Assembly (NCBI RefSeq): GCF_014650875.1
Contig: NZ_BMVU01000034.1
Span: 1 to 64,000 of the forward strand
Direction: 5' to 3'
DNA: 64,000 bases
Source: Streptomyces minutiscleroticus
GTDB lineage: Bacteria > Actinomycetota > Actinomycetes > Streptomycetales > Streptomycetaceae
In this document: positions 1-9,559 of the stretch, piece by piece
Layout: every line of letters begins with the position of its first letter
Numbering within the stretch: position 1 is the stretch's first letter
The notes under the pieces: generated by a model
The model's database searches: none
What the model was told of the DNA's origin: nothing
Seen by the model: the letters and a program-made list of their open reading frames with translations, nothing else
Program-made: the position numbers and the translations under genes

Positions 1-810
1 CGGGCGGCCGCCCGCACGGTGGGGCCCGGCCGCGTGGCCGCCCGCGTGCCGGGGGCCGGCCGCGTGGCCTTCGCCGCGGAGGGGGGCCGGCGCCGGCCGG
101 CCGGCGCCGGGCGGGGCGGGGGCGGGGCGGGGCGCGGCACCCCCGGGGGGCGTGCCGACGGGGGCGCCGCGCCCGGTACCTTCGGCCGGTGCACCCACGG
201 AGCCGCTTCCGGCGCCTTCAGCCGACTCGCTCGGAAGGCCGTCCCTGGTGCCCTCGGCCGACGCGTCGGCGGGGCCGGTCCCGGTGCTCTCGGCCGGGGC
301 GCGCGAGGGACCGCTGACGGCGCCCTCGGCCGGCGTGCCCCGGAGGCCGCCCCCGGTGCTCCCGGCAGGCGTGTGCGGGAAGTCGTCCCCGGCCCCCTCG
401 GCCGGCGTGTCCGGGAGGCTGTCACCGGGGACCTCGGCGGGAGTGTCCGATGGGCGGTGCGCGGCGTCGTCCCCCGCTCCCGTGCCGGAAGAACGGTTCG
501 GCGCGTTCCCGGCCGGTGCGGCGGAGGGGGCGTCGGCGGGCGGGGCCGCGGGGGCGTCGGCGGCTTCCGTCGCCGGTGGGGTGTCCGGGGGGCCGTCCGC
601 GTCGTCCCTTCCCTCGGCCGGGCGGGTGTCCGGCCCGTCGGGGGCTGCCGTGGGCGTGTCCGGGGTCGGGGCGGGCGCCGGCCGCCGCTCCGGGGGCGGT
701 CGCGTGTCGGGCCCGTCCGGGCGTGCGGTGGCGGCGTCCGGCGCCGCGGGGCGCCCGGTGGTCTCGTCCGTGCCGGACCGCGGCTGCCCGCTCCCGCCGC
801 TCTCGTCCAC
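1..810 (-). CDS. N-terminal part of a leftward gene, probably a site-2 protease (M50) with a long disordered extension; cut by window edge
   Basis: A reading frame with almost exclusively G/C third positions is open from a TGA at 971-969 to base 1. I place the start at GTG 810, which has GAGGGG five bases upstream; the protein begins VDESGGSGQPRSGTDETTG. All 270 visible residues are rich in Pro, Ala, Gly, Asp and Glu, with no hydrophobic or catalytic segment. In S. coelicolor the gene next to the RecB-type nuclease is, as I recall, an M50 metalloprotease with a similar N-terminal opening; the family call rests only on that synteny and opening. If correct, the disordered leader is unusually long. 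The opposite-strand frame over this segment has A/T-ending codons and is rejected. An upstream in-frame GTG at 912 is possible but has a poorly spaced ribosome site. Confidence 0.6.
   Translation of the reverse strand, partial: MDESGGSGQPRSGTDETTGRPAAPDAATARPDGPDTRPPPERRPAPAPTPDTPTAAPDGPDTRPAEGRDDADGPPDTPPATEAADAPAAPPADAPSAAPAGNAPNRSSGTGAGDDAAHRPSDTPAEVPGDSLPDTPAEGAGDDFPHTPAGSTGGGLRGTPAEGAVSGPSRAPAESTGTGPADASAEGTRDGLPSESAEGAGSGSVGAPAEGTGRGAPVGTPPGGAAPRPAPAPPGAGRPAPAPLRGEGHAAGPRHAGGHAAGPHRAGGRP
157..444 (-). repeat. Eight degenerate 36-bp tandem repeats coding a 12-residue unit
   Basis: Read leftward in frame, the segment is eight consecutive 12-residue units: TPAEVPGDSLPD, TPAEGAGDDFPH, TPAGSTGGGLRG, TPAEGAVSGPSR, APAESTGTGPAD, ASAEGTRDGLPS, ESAEGAGSGSVG and APAEGTGRGAPV. 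The register never slips, and the PAEG core is the best conserved part. It lies inside the disordered leader of the edge gene. Confidence 0.8.
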
Positions 811-994
811 GATGTCCCCTCGCTCGACGCGTCTCCCGCTCGCGGCCGTGCCGGGCGAGCGGTCTTCGGGGTCGATGGTATGCGGCCGTGGCGGCGCGTT
901 CCGCTCCGGCACCCCTTCTGTTTCCCGTGCCGTGGCGCTCGGTCCGGGGCGTTCGGTGCCGCCGTGTCAGTGACGGGCCGTAAGGTCTGTGGTC

Positions 995-1900
<906 letters not shown>

Positions 1901-1914
1901 CGAAGGAGACTCAC

Positions 1915-2586
1915 GTGGCCATCCGCGTCCTACTGGTCGACGACCAGCCGCTGCTCCGCACGGGGTTCCGGATGATTCTGGAGGCCGAGCAGGACATCGC
2001 GGTCGTCGGTGAGGCCGGGGACGGCCTCCAGGCCATCGACCAGGTGCGTGCCCTGCAGCCCGATGTGGTGCTGATGGACATCCGCATGCCGCGGATGGAC
2101 GGGGTCGAGGCGACCCGGCAGATCACCGGCCCCGGCCGGGACGGTCCGGCGAAGGTGCTGGTGCTGACCACCTTCGACCTGGACGAGTACGTGGTGGAGG
2201 CGCTGCGCGCGGGCGCCAGCGGCTTCCTGCTGAAGGACGCCCCGGCGAACGAGCTGGTGCAGGCGATCCGGGTGGTCGCGGCCGGCGAGGCGATGCTGGC
2301 GCCCAGCATCACGCGCCGCCTCCTGGACAAGTACGCCGACCATCTTCCCTCGGGCGACGAGCCGGTGCCGGACACCCTGCACACGCTCACCGAGCGCGAG
2401 GTGGAGGTCCTGAAGCTGGTGGCGCGCGGGCTGTCGAACGCGGAGATCGCCGCCGACCTGTTCGTCAGCGAGACCACCGTGAAGACCCATGTGGGCCATG
2501 TCCTGACCAAGCTCGGCCTGCGCGACCGCGTGCAGGCGGCGGTGTACGCGTACGAGAGCGGGCTGGTGCGGCCGGGGGCGCAGTAG
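1915..2586 (+). CDS. Orphan response regulator, NarL/LuxR type
   Basis: A 223-residue two-domain regulator. The receiver has the acidic pair in LLVDDQP, the phospho-acceptor Asp in VVLMDIRMPRMDG, the switch Thr in VLTTFD and the Lys in LLKDAP. The C-terminal LuxR helix-turn-helix reads LTEREVEVLKLVARG then AEIAADLFVSETTVKTHV. GTG 1915 is chosen because AAGGAG (1903-1908) is correctly spaced before it and the protein then begins directly with the receiver strand VAIRVLLVDD. No histidine kinase lies in the window, so the input is unknown. It probably shares a transcript with the nuclease upstream and ends at a strong hairpin terminator. Confidence 0.92.
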   Translation: MAIRVLLVDDQPLLRTGFRMILEAEQDIAVVGEAGDGLQAIDQVRALQPDVVLMDIRMPRMDGVEATRQITGPGRDGPAKVLVLTTFDLDEYVVEALRAGASGFLLKDAPANELVQAIRVVAAGEAMLAPSITRRLLDKYADHLPSGDEPVPDTLHTLTEREVEVLKLVARGLSNAEIAADLFVSETTVKTHVGHVLTKLGLRDRVQAAVYAYESGLVRPGAQ

Positions 2587-2621
2587 GCGCCTGCGCCCTC
2601 CTCCCCGCACGCTCACGACCG

Positions 2622-2666
2622 ACGGCCGAGGGCCCGCCTCCCTTGCGGAGGCGGGCCCTCGGCCGT
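2622..2666 (+). terminator. Terminator of the response regulator gene
   Basis: Perfect 20-bp inverted repeat (2622-2641 and 2647-2666) around a five-base loop, 35 bases after the stop codon. No U tract, as is usual in Streptomyces. Confidence 0.85.
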
Positions 2667-2727
2667 GTCGGTGGCGCGTGCCGTCCGTTCCCGTGAGGGC
2701 GGGTGCGGCGCGGGTGCGGCGGACGCG

Positions 2728-2769
2728 CCGGTGGCCGGCCCCGCCTCGAAGGGCGGGACCGGCCACCGG
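2728..2769 (-). terminator. Terminator of the solute-binding protein gene
   Basis: Arms CCGGTGGCCGG (2728-2738) and CCGGCCACCGG (2759-2769), extended inside by six more pairs around a TCGAAG loop. It lies just after the leftward stop codon at 2803, so two terminators separate the convergent genes. Confidence 0.8.
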
Positions 2770-2802
2770 ATGTGTCGCTTCCTTACGGGCCCGAGGGCCG
2801 GC

Positions 2803-4410
2803 TCAGTTCTCGCTGACGCCCCGGCCCAGCTCCCACAGCTGGAGCGTGGAGGAGGAGTTCAGCGCGTAGTCGGCGCCGGTGATGTCGTCCCGGGCGGCGA
2901 GGTACTGCTTGCCCTGCCAGATCGGCAGCAGCGGCACGTCGTCGGCGATGATGGTCTGGATCTTGTCGAAGTCCTCGGCGGCCGTCAGACGGTCGGCCTC
3001 GCGGCGGGAGTCGGGGATCAGCTTGCCGCGGATCTCGCTGTTGTTGTACGGCGAGGCGATGGTGTTGTCCTTGTCCAGGAACGGCGTGATGTAGGTCTCG
3101 GCGTCCGGGAAGTCGGGGAACCAGCCCATGCCGTAGACGTCGAACTTGTTCTCACGCTGGGCCGGGCGGTACGTGGACCACTCCTCGCCCTTGACGTCCA
3201 CGTCGAACAGGCCGGTGTCGTTGAGCTGCTTGGCGAGCAGCTCGAACTCCTCCTTGGTGGCCGAGCCGTAGTGGTCGGTGGTGTAGTTCATGGTGAACTT
3301 CACCGGCGTGGAGACGTTCGCCTCGGTCAGCAGCGCCTTGGCCTTGGACGCGCTCGGCTCGCCGTACTTGTTGAAGAACGAGTTGGCGTGGCCGGTGATG
3401 GTGGCCGGGACCATCGAGTACAGCGGGTCGGCGGCCGAGCCGTAGACCTTGGAGGTCAGCTCGCCGCGGTTGATGACCTGGGCGACCGCCTGGCGGACGG
3501 CCTTGTCCTTGACCGTGTCGGCCTCGGTGTTGAAGCCGATGTAGCGGATCTCCAGGCCGGGGAGCTCGACGAGGTCGATGTTCGAGCTGTTGTTGTTCTG
3601 GTACTTCTTGACCTGGTCCGGCGAGATGGTGCGGGTCATCAGGTCGATGTCGCCCTTGTCGAGGGCGGCGCCCATCGCGGTGTCGCTCTTGAAGGAGCGC
3701 AGCTCGACCTTGTCGTTCTTGACCTTCAGCGTGCCCTTGTAGTTGGGGTTCTTGGTGAAGACGGCCTTGACCAGCTCGTTGTTCTTCACCTCGGCCTCCA
3801 TCGTGTACGGGCCCGAGCCGTCGATCTGGAAGCCGTCGCGCAGCTTGTCCTTGGCGTAGTCCTCGGAGTTGACGATGGCGGCGACCGGCGTGGAGAGCTT
3901 GAAGGGGAAGGTCGCGTCCGCGGTGTTGAGGTGGAAGATCACCTCGCGGTCGCCCTGCGTCTCCACGGTGTCGACGGTGGACAGCAGCGCGAAGACGCCG
4001 GTGTCGGCCTCGATGTCGAGCACGCGGTCGATCGAGTACTTCACGTCGGCGGCGGTGATGGCCTTGCCGCTGGCGAACTTGAGGCCCTTGCGCAGCGTGC
4101 AGGCGTAGCGCTCGTTGCCGGTGTCGGTGAAGCCGCACTTCTCGGCGGCCTCGGGCTCGGGGTCGCCACCGCCGTTCGGCATGGTCATCAGCGTCTGCAG
4201 CGTCTGGCGCAGGACGTTCCAGCCGCCGATGTCGTAGGTGTACGCCGGGTCCAGCGGGGCCGTCATCTCCGCCGTGGCGGTGAACCGGTCCGTGGTACCG
4301 ACGACGATGGCTTCGCCGCCCTTGCTCTCGCTATCGGACCCGCCACACGCAACGAGGACCGGCGCGAGCAGGCCGACCACGGCCGGCAGCACCAAAGTCT
4401 TACGGTTCAT
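2803..4410 (-). CDS. Family-5 ABC transporter solute-binding lipoprotein (peptide type), no permease nearby
   Basis: A 535-residue extracellular binding protein. It starts at ATG 4410 (MNRKTLVLPAVVGLLAPV) with a hydrophobic signal and the lipobox LVAC before GGSDSES, so it should be cleaved by signal peptidase II and membrane-anchored. The body has the SBP_bac_5 hallmarks: an early DPAYTYDIGGWNVLRQTLQ, the KFASGKAITAADVKYSIDRV segment, YIGFNTEAD, and a C-terminal VPLLPIWQGKQY. Family members bind oligopeptides, nickel or other small ligands for import. No permease or ATPase gene is adjacent, so it must use a distant transporter or act alone. A GGAG lies about 12 bases before the start. Lys- and Asn-rich stretches are normal for secreted binding proteins and are not a sign of transfer. 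Confidence 0.88.
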   Translation of the reverse strand: MNRKTLVLPAVVGLLAPVLVACGGSDSESKGGEAIVVGTTDRFTATAEMTAPLDPAYTYDIGGWNVLRQTLQTLMTMPNGGGDPEPEAAEKCGFTDTGNERYACTLRKGLKFASGKAITAADVKYSIDRVLDIEADTGVFALLSTVDTVETQGDREVIFHLNTADATFPFKLSTPVAAIVNSEDYAKDKLRDGFQIDGSGPYTMEAEVKNNELVKAVFTKNPNYKGTLKVKNDKVELRSFKSDTAMGAALDKGDIDLMTRTISPDQVKKYQNNNSSNIDLVELPGLEIRYIGFNTEADTVKDKAVRQAVAQVINRGELTSKVYGSAADPLYSMVPATITGHANSFFNKYGEPSASKAKALLTEANVSTPVKFTMNYTTDHYGSATKEEFELLAKQLNDTGLFDVDVKGEEWSTYRPAQRENKFDVYGMGWFPDFPDAETYITPFLDKDNTIASPYNNSEIRGKLIPDSRREADRLTAAEDFDKIQTIIADDVPLLPIWQGKQYLAARDDITGADYALNSSSTLQLWELGRGVSEN

Positions 4411-4817
4411 GCTCGAAGTTCTCCAGAGCTGTCGAACCCGCGAACCCGACATGCTGGGGTGTTGCGGGCGGGGTCACAGGGGTTGCGGCGATGATTCTGG
4501 CGATGAGATTAGTCCGCCTCGGCGCACCCCTTCCCCGGGGTCTCGACGAAGGTCCCGTCACACTGCGAAACCGGGTGCGGACGCACCGAAAACCAGACAG
4601 TGGAAGGATTGGCGCAGCCTTCTACCAAACAGGACACAAGGGCACGCGCTGCCGCGCGAAAAGGGGGCCGACAGCACAGGAAGACTGCGCTGTCGACCCC
4701 CTGTCACGTGGGGAACGTCACACCCTCAAGTCGGTTAGAGGCCGCTGCGATTCGGCCATTCGGCGAGGAATGGGGGTATCCGGACGGCCCCCGTGTCCGC
4801 GCGGACCCCGGTCGCTC
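4411..4817. other. Intergenic region with a bidirectional hairpin
   Basis: No convincing gene. A hairpin at 4663-4701 (GGGGG and CGACAGC arms pairing with GCTGTCG and CCCCC, one mismatch) fits a terminator for the HAD gene reading leftward. The part next to 4410 must hold the binding-protein promoter; I could not fix a minus-10 box. Short open frames here have poor codon bias. Confidence 0.6.
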
Positions 4818-5579
4818 TCACGCTGAGTGAGGAGCCGGCGTCTGACCTTCGCTCAGCAGACCGTGCAGGAAGGGCAGATCGACCTCTTCCAGCGAGGGCA
4901 CGACCGTGCGGCGGGCTGCCGGGGCGATGGGTGCCACGGAGGGCACCGCGACGACGTGGCAGCCGGCCGCCTCCGCGGCGGCGACACCGGTGGCGGTGTC
5001 CTCGATGACGGCGCACCGGGCCGGGTCCGCGTCGAGGCCCGCGGCCGCGATCAGGTACGGGTCGGGGTGCGGCTTGGTGCGCTCCACCTCGTCGCCGGCG
5101 ACGGTCAGGGTGAAGTGCTGCGGGCCGAGCGAGGTGAGGACGCGGTCGATGATGCGCCGGTGCGAGGCGGAGACCAGGGCCGTGGGGACCCGGTGGGCGG
5201 CGAGTTCGGCCAGCAGTCTCGCGGCGCCCGGCATCAGCGGCAGGTCCCGGCCGATGCGCTCCTCGAAGCCGGTGTTGAGCAGCGCCATCAGGTCGGCGAG
5301 GGGGATGTCGGAGCCGGTGGCCTGGATGAGGAATCCCGCGCTGCGGGTCATGGGGCCGCCGACCACCACGTGCCGCCAGGCGTCGTCGAGCGTGTGGCCC
5401 AGCGCGGCGAACACCTCGACCTCGACGTCCCACCAGAACCCCTCGGTGTCCACGAGGGTGCCGTCCATGTCGAGGAGCACGGCCTGCAGGGCGGAGCCCC
5501 GGGCCGGTGGGATCTCCCCTGCTCGAACGGTGTCGAGAGCATGGGGAAGGGCACCGAGTGCGGGAACCGTACTGGTCAT
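4818..5579 (-). CDS. HAD-superfamily phosphatase (beta-phosphoglucomutase/Gph-like)
   Basis: A 253-residue hydrolase. Motif I is LLDMDGTLVDTE (nucleophile and acid/base Asp), motif II the Ser in TALVSASH, motif III the Lys in ERTKPHPDPY, and motif IV VIEDTATGVAAAEAAG. The helical cap between motifs I and II makes it a subclass IA enzyme, typically acting on sugar phosphates or phosphoglycolate. Start ATG 5579 has GGAGG suitably placed. It runs leftward behind metH but with a 190-base gap holding hairpins, so it is probably a separate unit. The substrate cannot be read from sequence. Confidence 0.87.
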   Translation of the reverse strand: MTSTVPALGALPHALDTVRAGEIPPARGSALQAVLLDMDGTLVDTEGFWWDVEVEVFAALGHTLDDAWRHVVVGGPMTRSAGFLIQATGSDIPLADLMALLNTGFEERIGRDLPLMPGAARLLAELAAHRVPTALVSASHRRIIDRVLTSLGPQHFTLTVAGDEVERTKPHPDPYLIAAAGLDADPARCAVIEDTATGVAAAEAAGCHVVAVPSVAPIAPAARRTVVPSLEEVDLPFLHGLLSEGQTPAPHSA

Positions 5580-5728
5580 CCGGGCACCTCCAGAAGGGAC
5601 GAAGAGGCCGGCTCCGCGGGGGAACCGGCCTGAACGGGACCGACCAGTGTACGTCGCCTCTCCGGGAAATGCCTGACAAGTCCGTCACATCCGCGGGTCA
5701 TGGCGCCTTCCGGGCGGGTGGACCCGGG

Positions 5729-5752
5729 CCCCGGCCGGGGTTCCGGCCGGGG
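5729..5752 (-). terminator. Probable metH terminator
   Basis: Arms CCCCGGCC (5729-5736) and GGCCGGGG (5745-5752), about 20 bases after the metH stop. A second hairpin follows at 5605-5631 (AGGCCGG/CCGGCCT), still in the gap before the HAD gene. Confidence 0.6.
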
Positions 5753-5772
5753 CTGTCCGGGACCGTGCGGCC

Positions 5773-8700
5773 TCAGCGGGCGTTGAAGTACTTGGCTTCG
5801 GGGTGGTGGATGACGATGGCGTCGGTGGACTGCTCGGGGTGGAGCTGGAACTCCTCGGAGAGGTGGACGCCGATGCGCTCGGGCCGCAGCAGTTCGGCGA
5901 TCTTGGCGCGGTCCTCCAGGTCGGGGCAGGCACCGTAGCCGAGGGAGAAGCGGGCGCCGCGGTACTTCAGCGCGAACATGTCCTCCATCGCGGCCGGGTC
6001 CTCGCCCGCGAAGCCCAGCTCGGCGCGGACCCGGGCGTGCCAGTACTCGGCGAGCGCCTCGGCCAGCTGCACGGACAGGCCGTGCAGCTCGAGGTAGTCG
6101 CGGTAGGCGTTGCCCTCGAACAGGCGGGCGGTCTCCTCGCCGATGCGGGAGCCGATGGTGACGACCTGCAGGCCGACGACGTCGGTCTCGCCGGACTCCT
6201 CCGGGCGGAAGAAGTCGGCCAGGCACAGCCGGCGGCCGCGGCGCTGGCGCGGGAAGGTGAAGCGGGTGCGCTCGTTGCCGGACTCGTCCAGCAGGATCAG
6301 GTCGTCGTCCTTGGAGACGCACGGGAAGTAGCCGTGGACGACGGCCGCTTCGAGCAGGTTGTCGGTCTGGAGGCGGTCGAGCAGGCCGCGCAGTCTGGGC
6401 CGGCCCTCGCTCTCCACCAGCTCCTCGTAGGTGGGGCCGTCGCCGGTGCGGGCCTGCTTCAGGCCCCACTGGCCCTTGAACAGCGCGCCCTCGTCCAGCC
6501 AGGAGGCGTACTCCTTGAGCTGGATGCCCTTGACGACGCGGGTGCCCCAGAACGGGGGCTCGGGGACGGGGTTGTCGGTGGCCACGTCGGAGCGCACCGA
6601 GCCCTCCTCCGGCCGCTCCTCGACGACCGCCTGGGCCGCCGGGCGCACGCGGCGCTGCCTGAGCTCGGGCAGGGCGGCGCCGGGCACGCCGCGCTTGACC
6701 GCGATGAGGGCGTCCATCAGGCGCAGGCCCTCGAAGGCGTCGCGGGCGTAGCGGACCTCGCCCTGGTAGATCTCGTGCAGGTCCTGCTCGACGTAGGCGC
6801 GGGTCAGCGCGGCGCCGCCGAGGATGACCGGGTAACGGGCGGCCAGTTCGCGCTGGTTGAGCTCCTCCAGGTTCTCCTTCATGATCACCGTGGACTTCAC
6901 CAGCAGGCCGGACATGCCGATGACGTCGGCCCGGTGCTCCTCGGCGGCCTCCAGGATCGCGGAGACGGGCTGCTTGATGCCGAGGTTGACGACGTTGTAG
7001 CCGTTGTTGGACAGGATGATGTCGACCAGGTTCTTGCCGATGTCGTGCACGTCGCCGCGGACGGTGGCCAGCACGATGGTGCCCTTGCCCTCGGCGTCGG
7101 ACTTCTCCATGTGCGGCTCCAGGTGGGCGACCGCGGCCTTCATCACCTCGGCGGACTGCAGCACGAACGGCAGCTGCATCTGCCCGGAGCCGAACAGGTC
7201 GCCGACGACCTTCATGCCGTCCAGCAGCGTGTCGTTGACGATGTCCAGCGCCGGGCGCTCGGTGAGGGCCTCGTCCAGGTCGGCCTCCAGGCCGTTGCGC
7301 TCGCCGTCGATGATGCGGCGCTTGAGCCGCTCCTCCAGAGGGAGCGCGGCCAGCTCCTCGGCCTTGCCCGCCTTCAGGGACTTGGCGGTGGCGCCCTCGA
7401 ACAGCTGCATGAGCTTCTGCAGCGGGTCGTAGCCCTCGCGGCGCCGGTCGTAGATCAGGTCCAGGGCGGTGGTGACCTGCTCCTCGTCGAAGCGGGCGAT
7501 GGGCAGAATCTTGGAGGCGTGCACGATCGCCGAGTCCAGGCCGGCCTTGACGCACTCGTCCAGGAAGACGGAGTTGAGCAGGATGCGCGCGGCCGGGTTC
7601 AGGCCGAAGGAGATGTTGGACAGGCCCAGCGTGGTCTGCACGTCCGGGTGGCGCTTCTTGAGCTCGCGGATGGCCTCGATGGTGGCGAGGCCGTCTCCGC
7701 GGGACTCCTCCTGGCCGGTGCAGATGGTGAAGGTCAGGGTGTCGACGAGGATGTCGGACTCGCGGATGCCCCAGTTCCCGGTCAGGTCGGCGATCAGCCG
7801 CTCGGCGATCTCGACCTTCTTCTCGGGCGTGCGGGCCTGGCCCTCCTCGTCGATGGTCAGCGCGATCAGCGCCGCGCCGTGCTCCCGCGCCAGCGCCGTG
7901 ACCTTCGCGAACCGCGAGTCGGGGCCGTCGCCGTCCTCGTAGTTCACCGAGTTGATCACCGCGCGGCCGCCCAGCTTCTCCAGGCCCGCCCGGATGACGT
8001 CGACCTCGGTGGAGTCCAGCACGATCGGCAGCGTGGAGGCGGTGGCGAAGCGGCCGGCCAGCTCCTCCATGTCGGCCACCCCGTCGCGGCCCACGTAGTC
8101 CACGCACAGGTCCAGCATGTGCGCGCCCTCGCGGATCTGCTCGCGCGCCATCTCCACGCAGTCGTCCCAGCGGCCCTGGAGCATGGCCTCGCGGAACTTC
8201 TTCGACCCGTTGGCGTTCGTGCGCTCGCCGATCGCCAGGTACGAGGTGTCCTGCCGGAAGGGCACCGCCTGGTAGAGGGAGGCGGCACCGGGTTCCGGGC
8301 GGGGCTCGCGCTCGGTGGGGGTGAGGTCGCGGACCCGCTCCACGACCTGGCGCAGGTGCTCGGGCGTGGTGCCGCAGCAGCCGCCCACCAGGGACAGGCC
8401 GTACTCGCGCACGAACGTCTCCTGCGCGTCGGCCAGCTCGGGCGCGCTCAGCGGGTAGTGGGCGCCGTCCTTGCCGAGGACCGGCAGGCCCGCGTTGGGC
8501 ATGCAGGACAGCGGGACGCGCGCGTGGCGGGCCAGGTGGCGCAGGTGCTCGCTCATCTCGGCCGGGCCGGTGGCGCAGTTCAGGCCGATCATGTCGATGC
8601 CCAGCGGCTCCAGCGCCGTCAGCGCCGCGCCGATCTCGGAGCCCAGCAGCATCGTGCCGGTGGTCTCGACGGTCACGGAGACGATCACCGGCAGGTCGAG

Positions 8701-9285
8701 GCCGGAGACCTCCAGGGCACGGCGGGCGCCCAGGACGGCGGCCTTGGTCTGCAGCAGGTCCTGGGTGGTCTCCACCAGCAGCGCGTCGGCGCCGCCCGCG
8801 ATCATGCCCTCGGCGTTCTGCTGGTAGGCGTCGCGCAGCTTGACGTACGGGGCGTGTCCCAGCGTGGGCAGCTTGGTCCCCGGGCCCATGGAGCCCAGCA
8901 CCCAGCGCTGCCGGCCGTCCCGGGCGCCGAACTCGTCGGCCACCTCGCGGGCGATGCGGGCGCCGGCCTCGGACAGCTCGTGCACACGGTCGGCGATGTC
9001 GTACTCGCCCAGGGCCGCGAAGTTCGCGCCGAAGGTGTTGGTCTCCACGCAGTCCACGCCGACGGCGAAGTACGCCTCGTGCACCGAGCGCACGATGTCG
9101 GGCCGGGTGAGGTTCAGGATCTCGTTGCAGCCCTCGAGGTTCTCGAAGTCTTCGAGCGTGGGGTCCTGCGCCTGGAGCATCGTGCCCATGGCCCCGTCGG
9201 CGACCACCACACGGGTGGCGAACGCCTCACGGAGCGCTGCGGCGCGGGTCCGGCTGTCGGTGGAGGGTGTAGGCAACGAGGCCAT
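5773..9285 (-). CDS. metH: Cobalamin-dependent methionine synthase
   Basis: A 1170-residue four-module enzyme that transfers methyl from 5-methyltetrahydrofolate through cobalamin to homocysteine in the cytosol. Module 1 (about 1-325) is the homocysteine domain with zinc cysteines in GLNCATGP (about residue 236) and GGCCGTTPEH (about 301). Module 2 (about 350-610) is the pterin domain, with YLAIGERTNANGSKKFREA at its start. Module 3 (about 640-880) binds B12: VRGDVHDIGKNLV supplies the lower-ligand His in DxHxxG. Module 4 (about 900-1170) is the SAM reactivation domain. Start ATG 9285 has GGGAG eight bases upstream; longer in-frame extensions run into the divergent gylR promoter. No cobalamin riboswitch was recognised in the leader. 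Confidence 0.97.
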   Translation of the reverse strand: MASLPTPSTDSRTRAAALREAFATRVVVADGAMGTMLQAQDPTLEDFENLEGCNEILNLTRPDIVRSVHEAYFAVGVDCVETNTFGANFAALGEYDIADRVHELSEAGARIAREVADEFGARDGRQRWVLGSMGPGTKLPTLGHAPYVKLRDAYQQNAEGMIAGGADALLVETTQDLLQTKAAVLGARRALEVSGLDLPVIVSVTVETTGTMLLGSEIGAALTALEPLGIDMIGLNCATGPAEMSEHLRHLARHARVPLSCMPNAGLPVLGKDGAHYPLSAPELADAQETFVREYGLSLVGGCCGTTPEHLRQVVERVRDLTPTEREPRPEPGAASLYQAVPFRQDTSYLAIGERTNANGSKKFREAMLQGRWDDCVEMAREQIREGAHMLDLCVDYVGRDGVADMEELAGRFATASTLPIVLDSTEVDVIRAGLEKLGGRAVINSVNYEDGDGPDSRFAKVTALAREHGAALIALTIDEEGQARTPEKKVEIAERLIADLTGNWGIRESDILVDTLTFTICTGQEESRGDGLATIEAIRELKKRHPDVQTTLGLSNISFGLNPAARILLNSVFLDECVKAGLDSAIVHASKILPIARFDEEQVTTALDLIYDRRREGYDPLQKLMQLFEGATAKSLKAGKAEELAALPLEERLKRRIIDGERNGLEADLDEALTERPALDIVNDTLLDGMKVVGDLFGSGQMQLPFVLQSAEVMKAAVAHLEPHMEKSDAEGKGTIVLATVRGDVHDIGKNLVDIILSNNGYNVVNLGIKQPVSAILEAAEEHRADVIGMSGLLVKSTVIMKENLEELNQRELAARYPVILGGAALTRAYVEQDLHEIYQGEVRYARDAFEGLRLMDALIAVKRGVPGAALPELRQRRVRPAAQAVVEERPEEGSVRSDVATDNPVPEPPFWGTRVVKGIQLKEYASWLDEGALFKGQWGLKQARTGDGPTYEELVESEGRPRLRGLLDRLQTDNLLEAAVVHGYFPCVSKDDDLILLDESGNERTRFTFPRQRRGRRLCLADFFRPEESGETDVVGLQVVTIGSRIGEETARLFEGNAYRDYLELHGLSVQLAEALAEYWHARVRAELGFAGEDPAAMEDMFALKYRGARFSLGYGACPDLEDRAKIAELLRPERIGVHLSEEFQLHPEQSTDAIVIHHPEAKYFNAR

Positions 9286-9489
9286 GAAGAAGCTCCCTGG
9301 AGTGCGACGGCTGTCGGCTATGCGGCTTCCCGGAGGAGGCGCACGCAGCCAGAGTAGCCGGGAGCGGCACGGGACCGCGGGGCAGTCCACGGGCCGGACG
9401 GGGCGTGGCGTGCGCCACGCCCTCGGAGGGTCGAATGCCGCCATCGGTTGCGACCGCGTATTAGCGGCAGGTCGGCAACGACCGATACT

Positions 9490-9506
9490 GTTCAGCATTG
9501 TCGAAC
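9490..9506. promoter_or_regulatory. Candidate GylR operator before gylR
   Basis: GTTCAGCATTGTCGAAC has GTTC and GAAC half-sites. Its GCATTGTCGAAC core recurs exactly before glpF (10771-10782). It lies 54 bases before the gylR start and fits autoregulation. The rest of 9286-9559 holds the divergent metH and gylR promoters. Confidence 0.65.
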
Positions 9507-9559
9507 GGCGGCACGGAGCCGCGCGTCGACGGTCGAAGAGGACGAAAGGCGGGACTGCG

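Noticed and set aside
152..973. Rightward frame over the left-edge repeats
   Set aside because: Many codons end in A or T, unlike neighbours; the opposite strand has near-perfect third-position GC and a ribosome site.
4491..4830. Small genes in the gap between the binding protein and HAD genes
   Set aside because: Poor codon bias, no ribosome site, and hairpins across the frames.
5803..9357. Very long open frame opposite metH
   Set aside because: Antisense frame with Val/Leu/Gly/Asp-rich, unnatural composition, created by high GC; metH on the other strand is unambiguous.
9286..9489. Cobalamin riboswitch before metH
   Set aside because: No B12-box-like sequence or fitting fold recognised; in Streptomyces this control is usually on the B12-independent enzyme.
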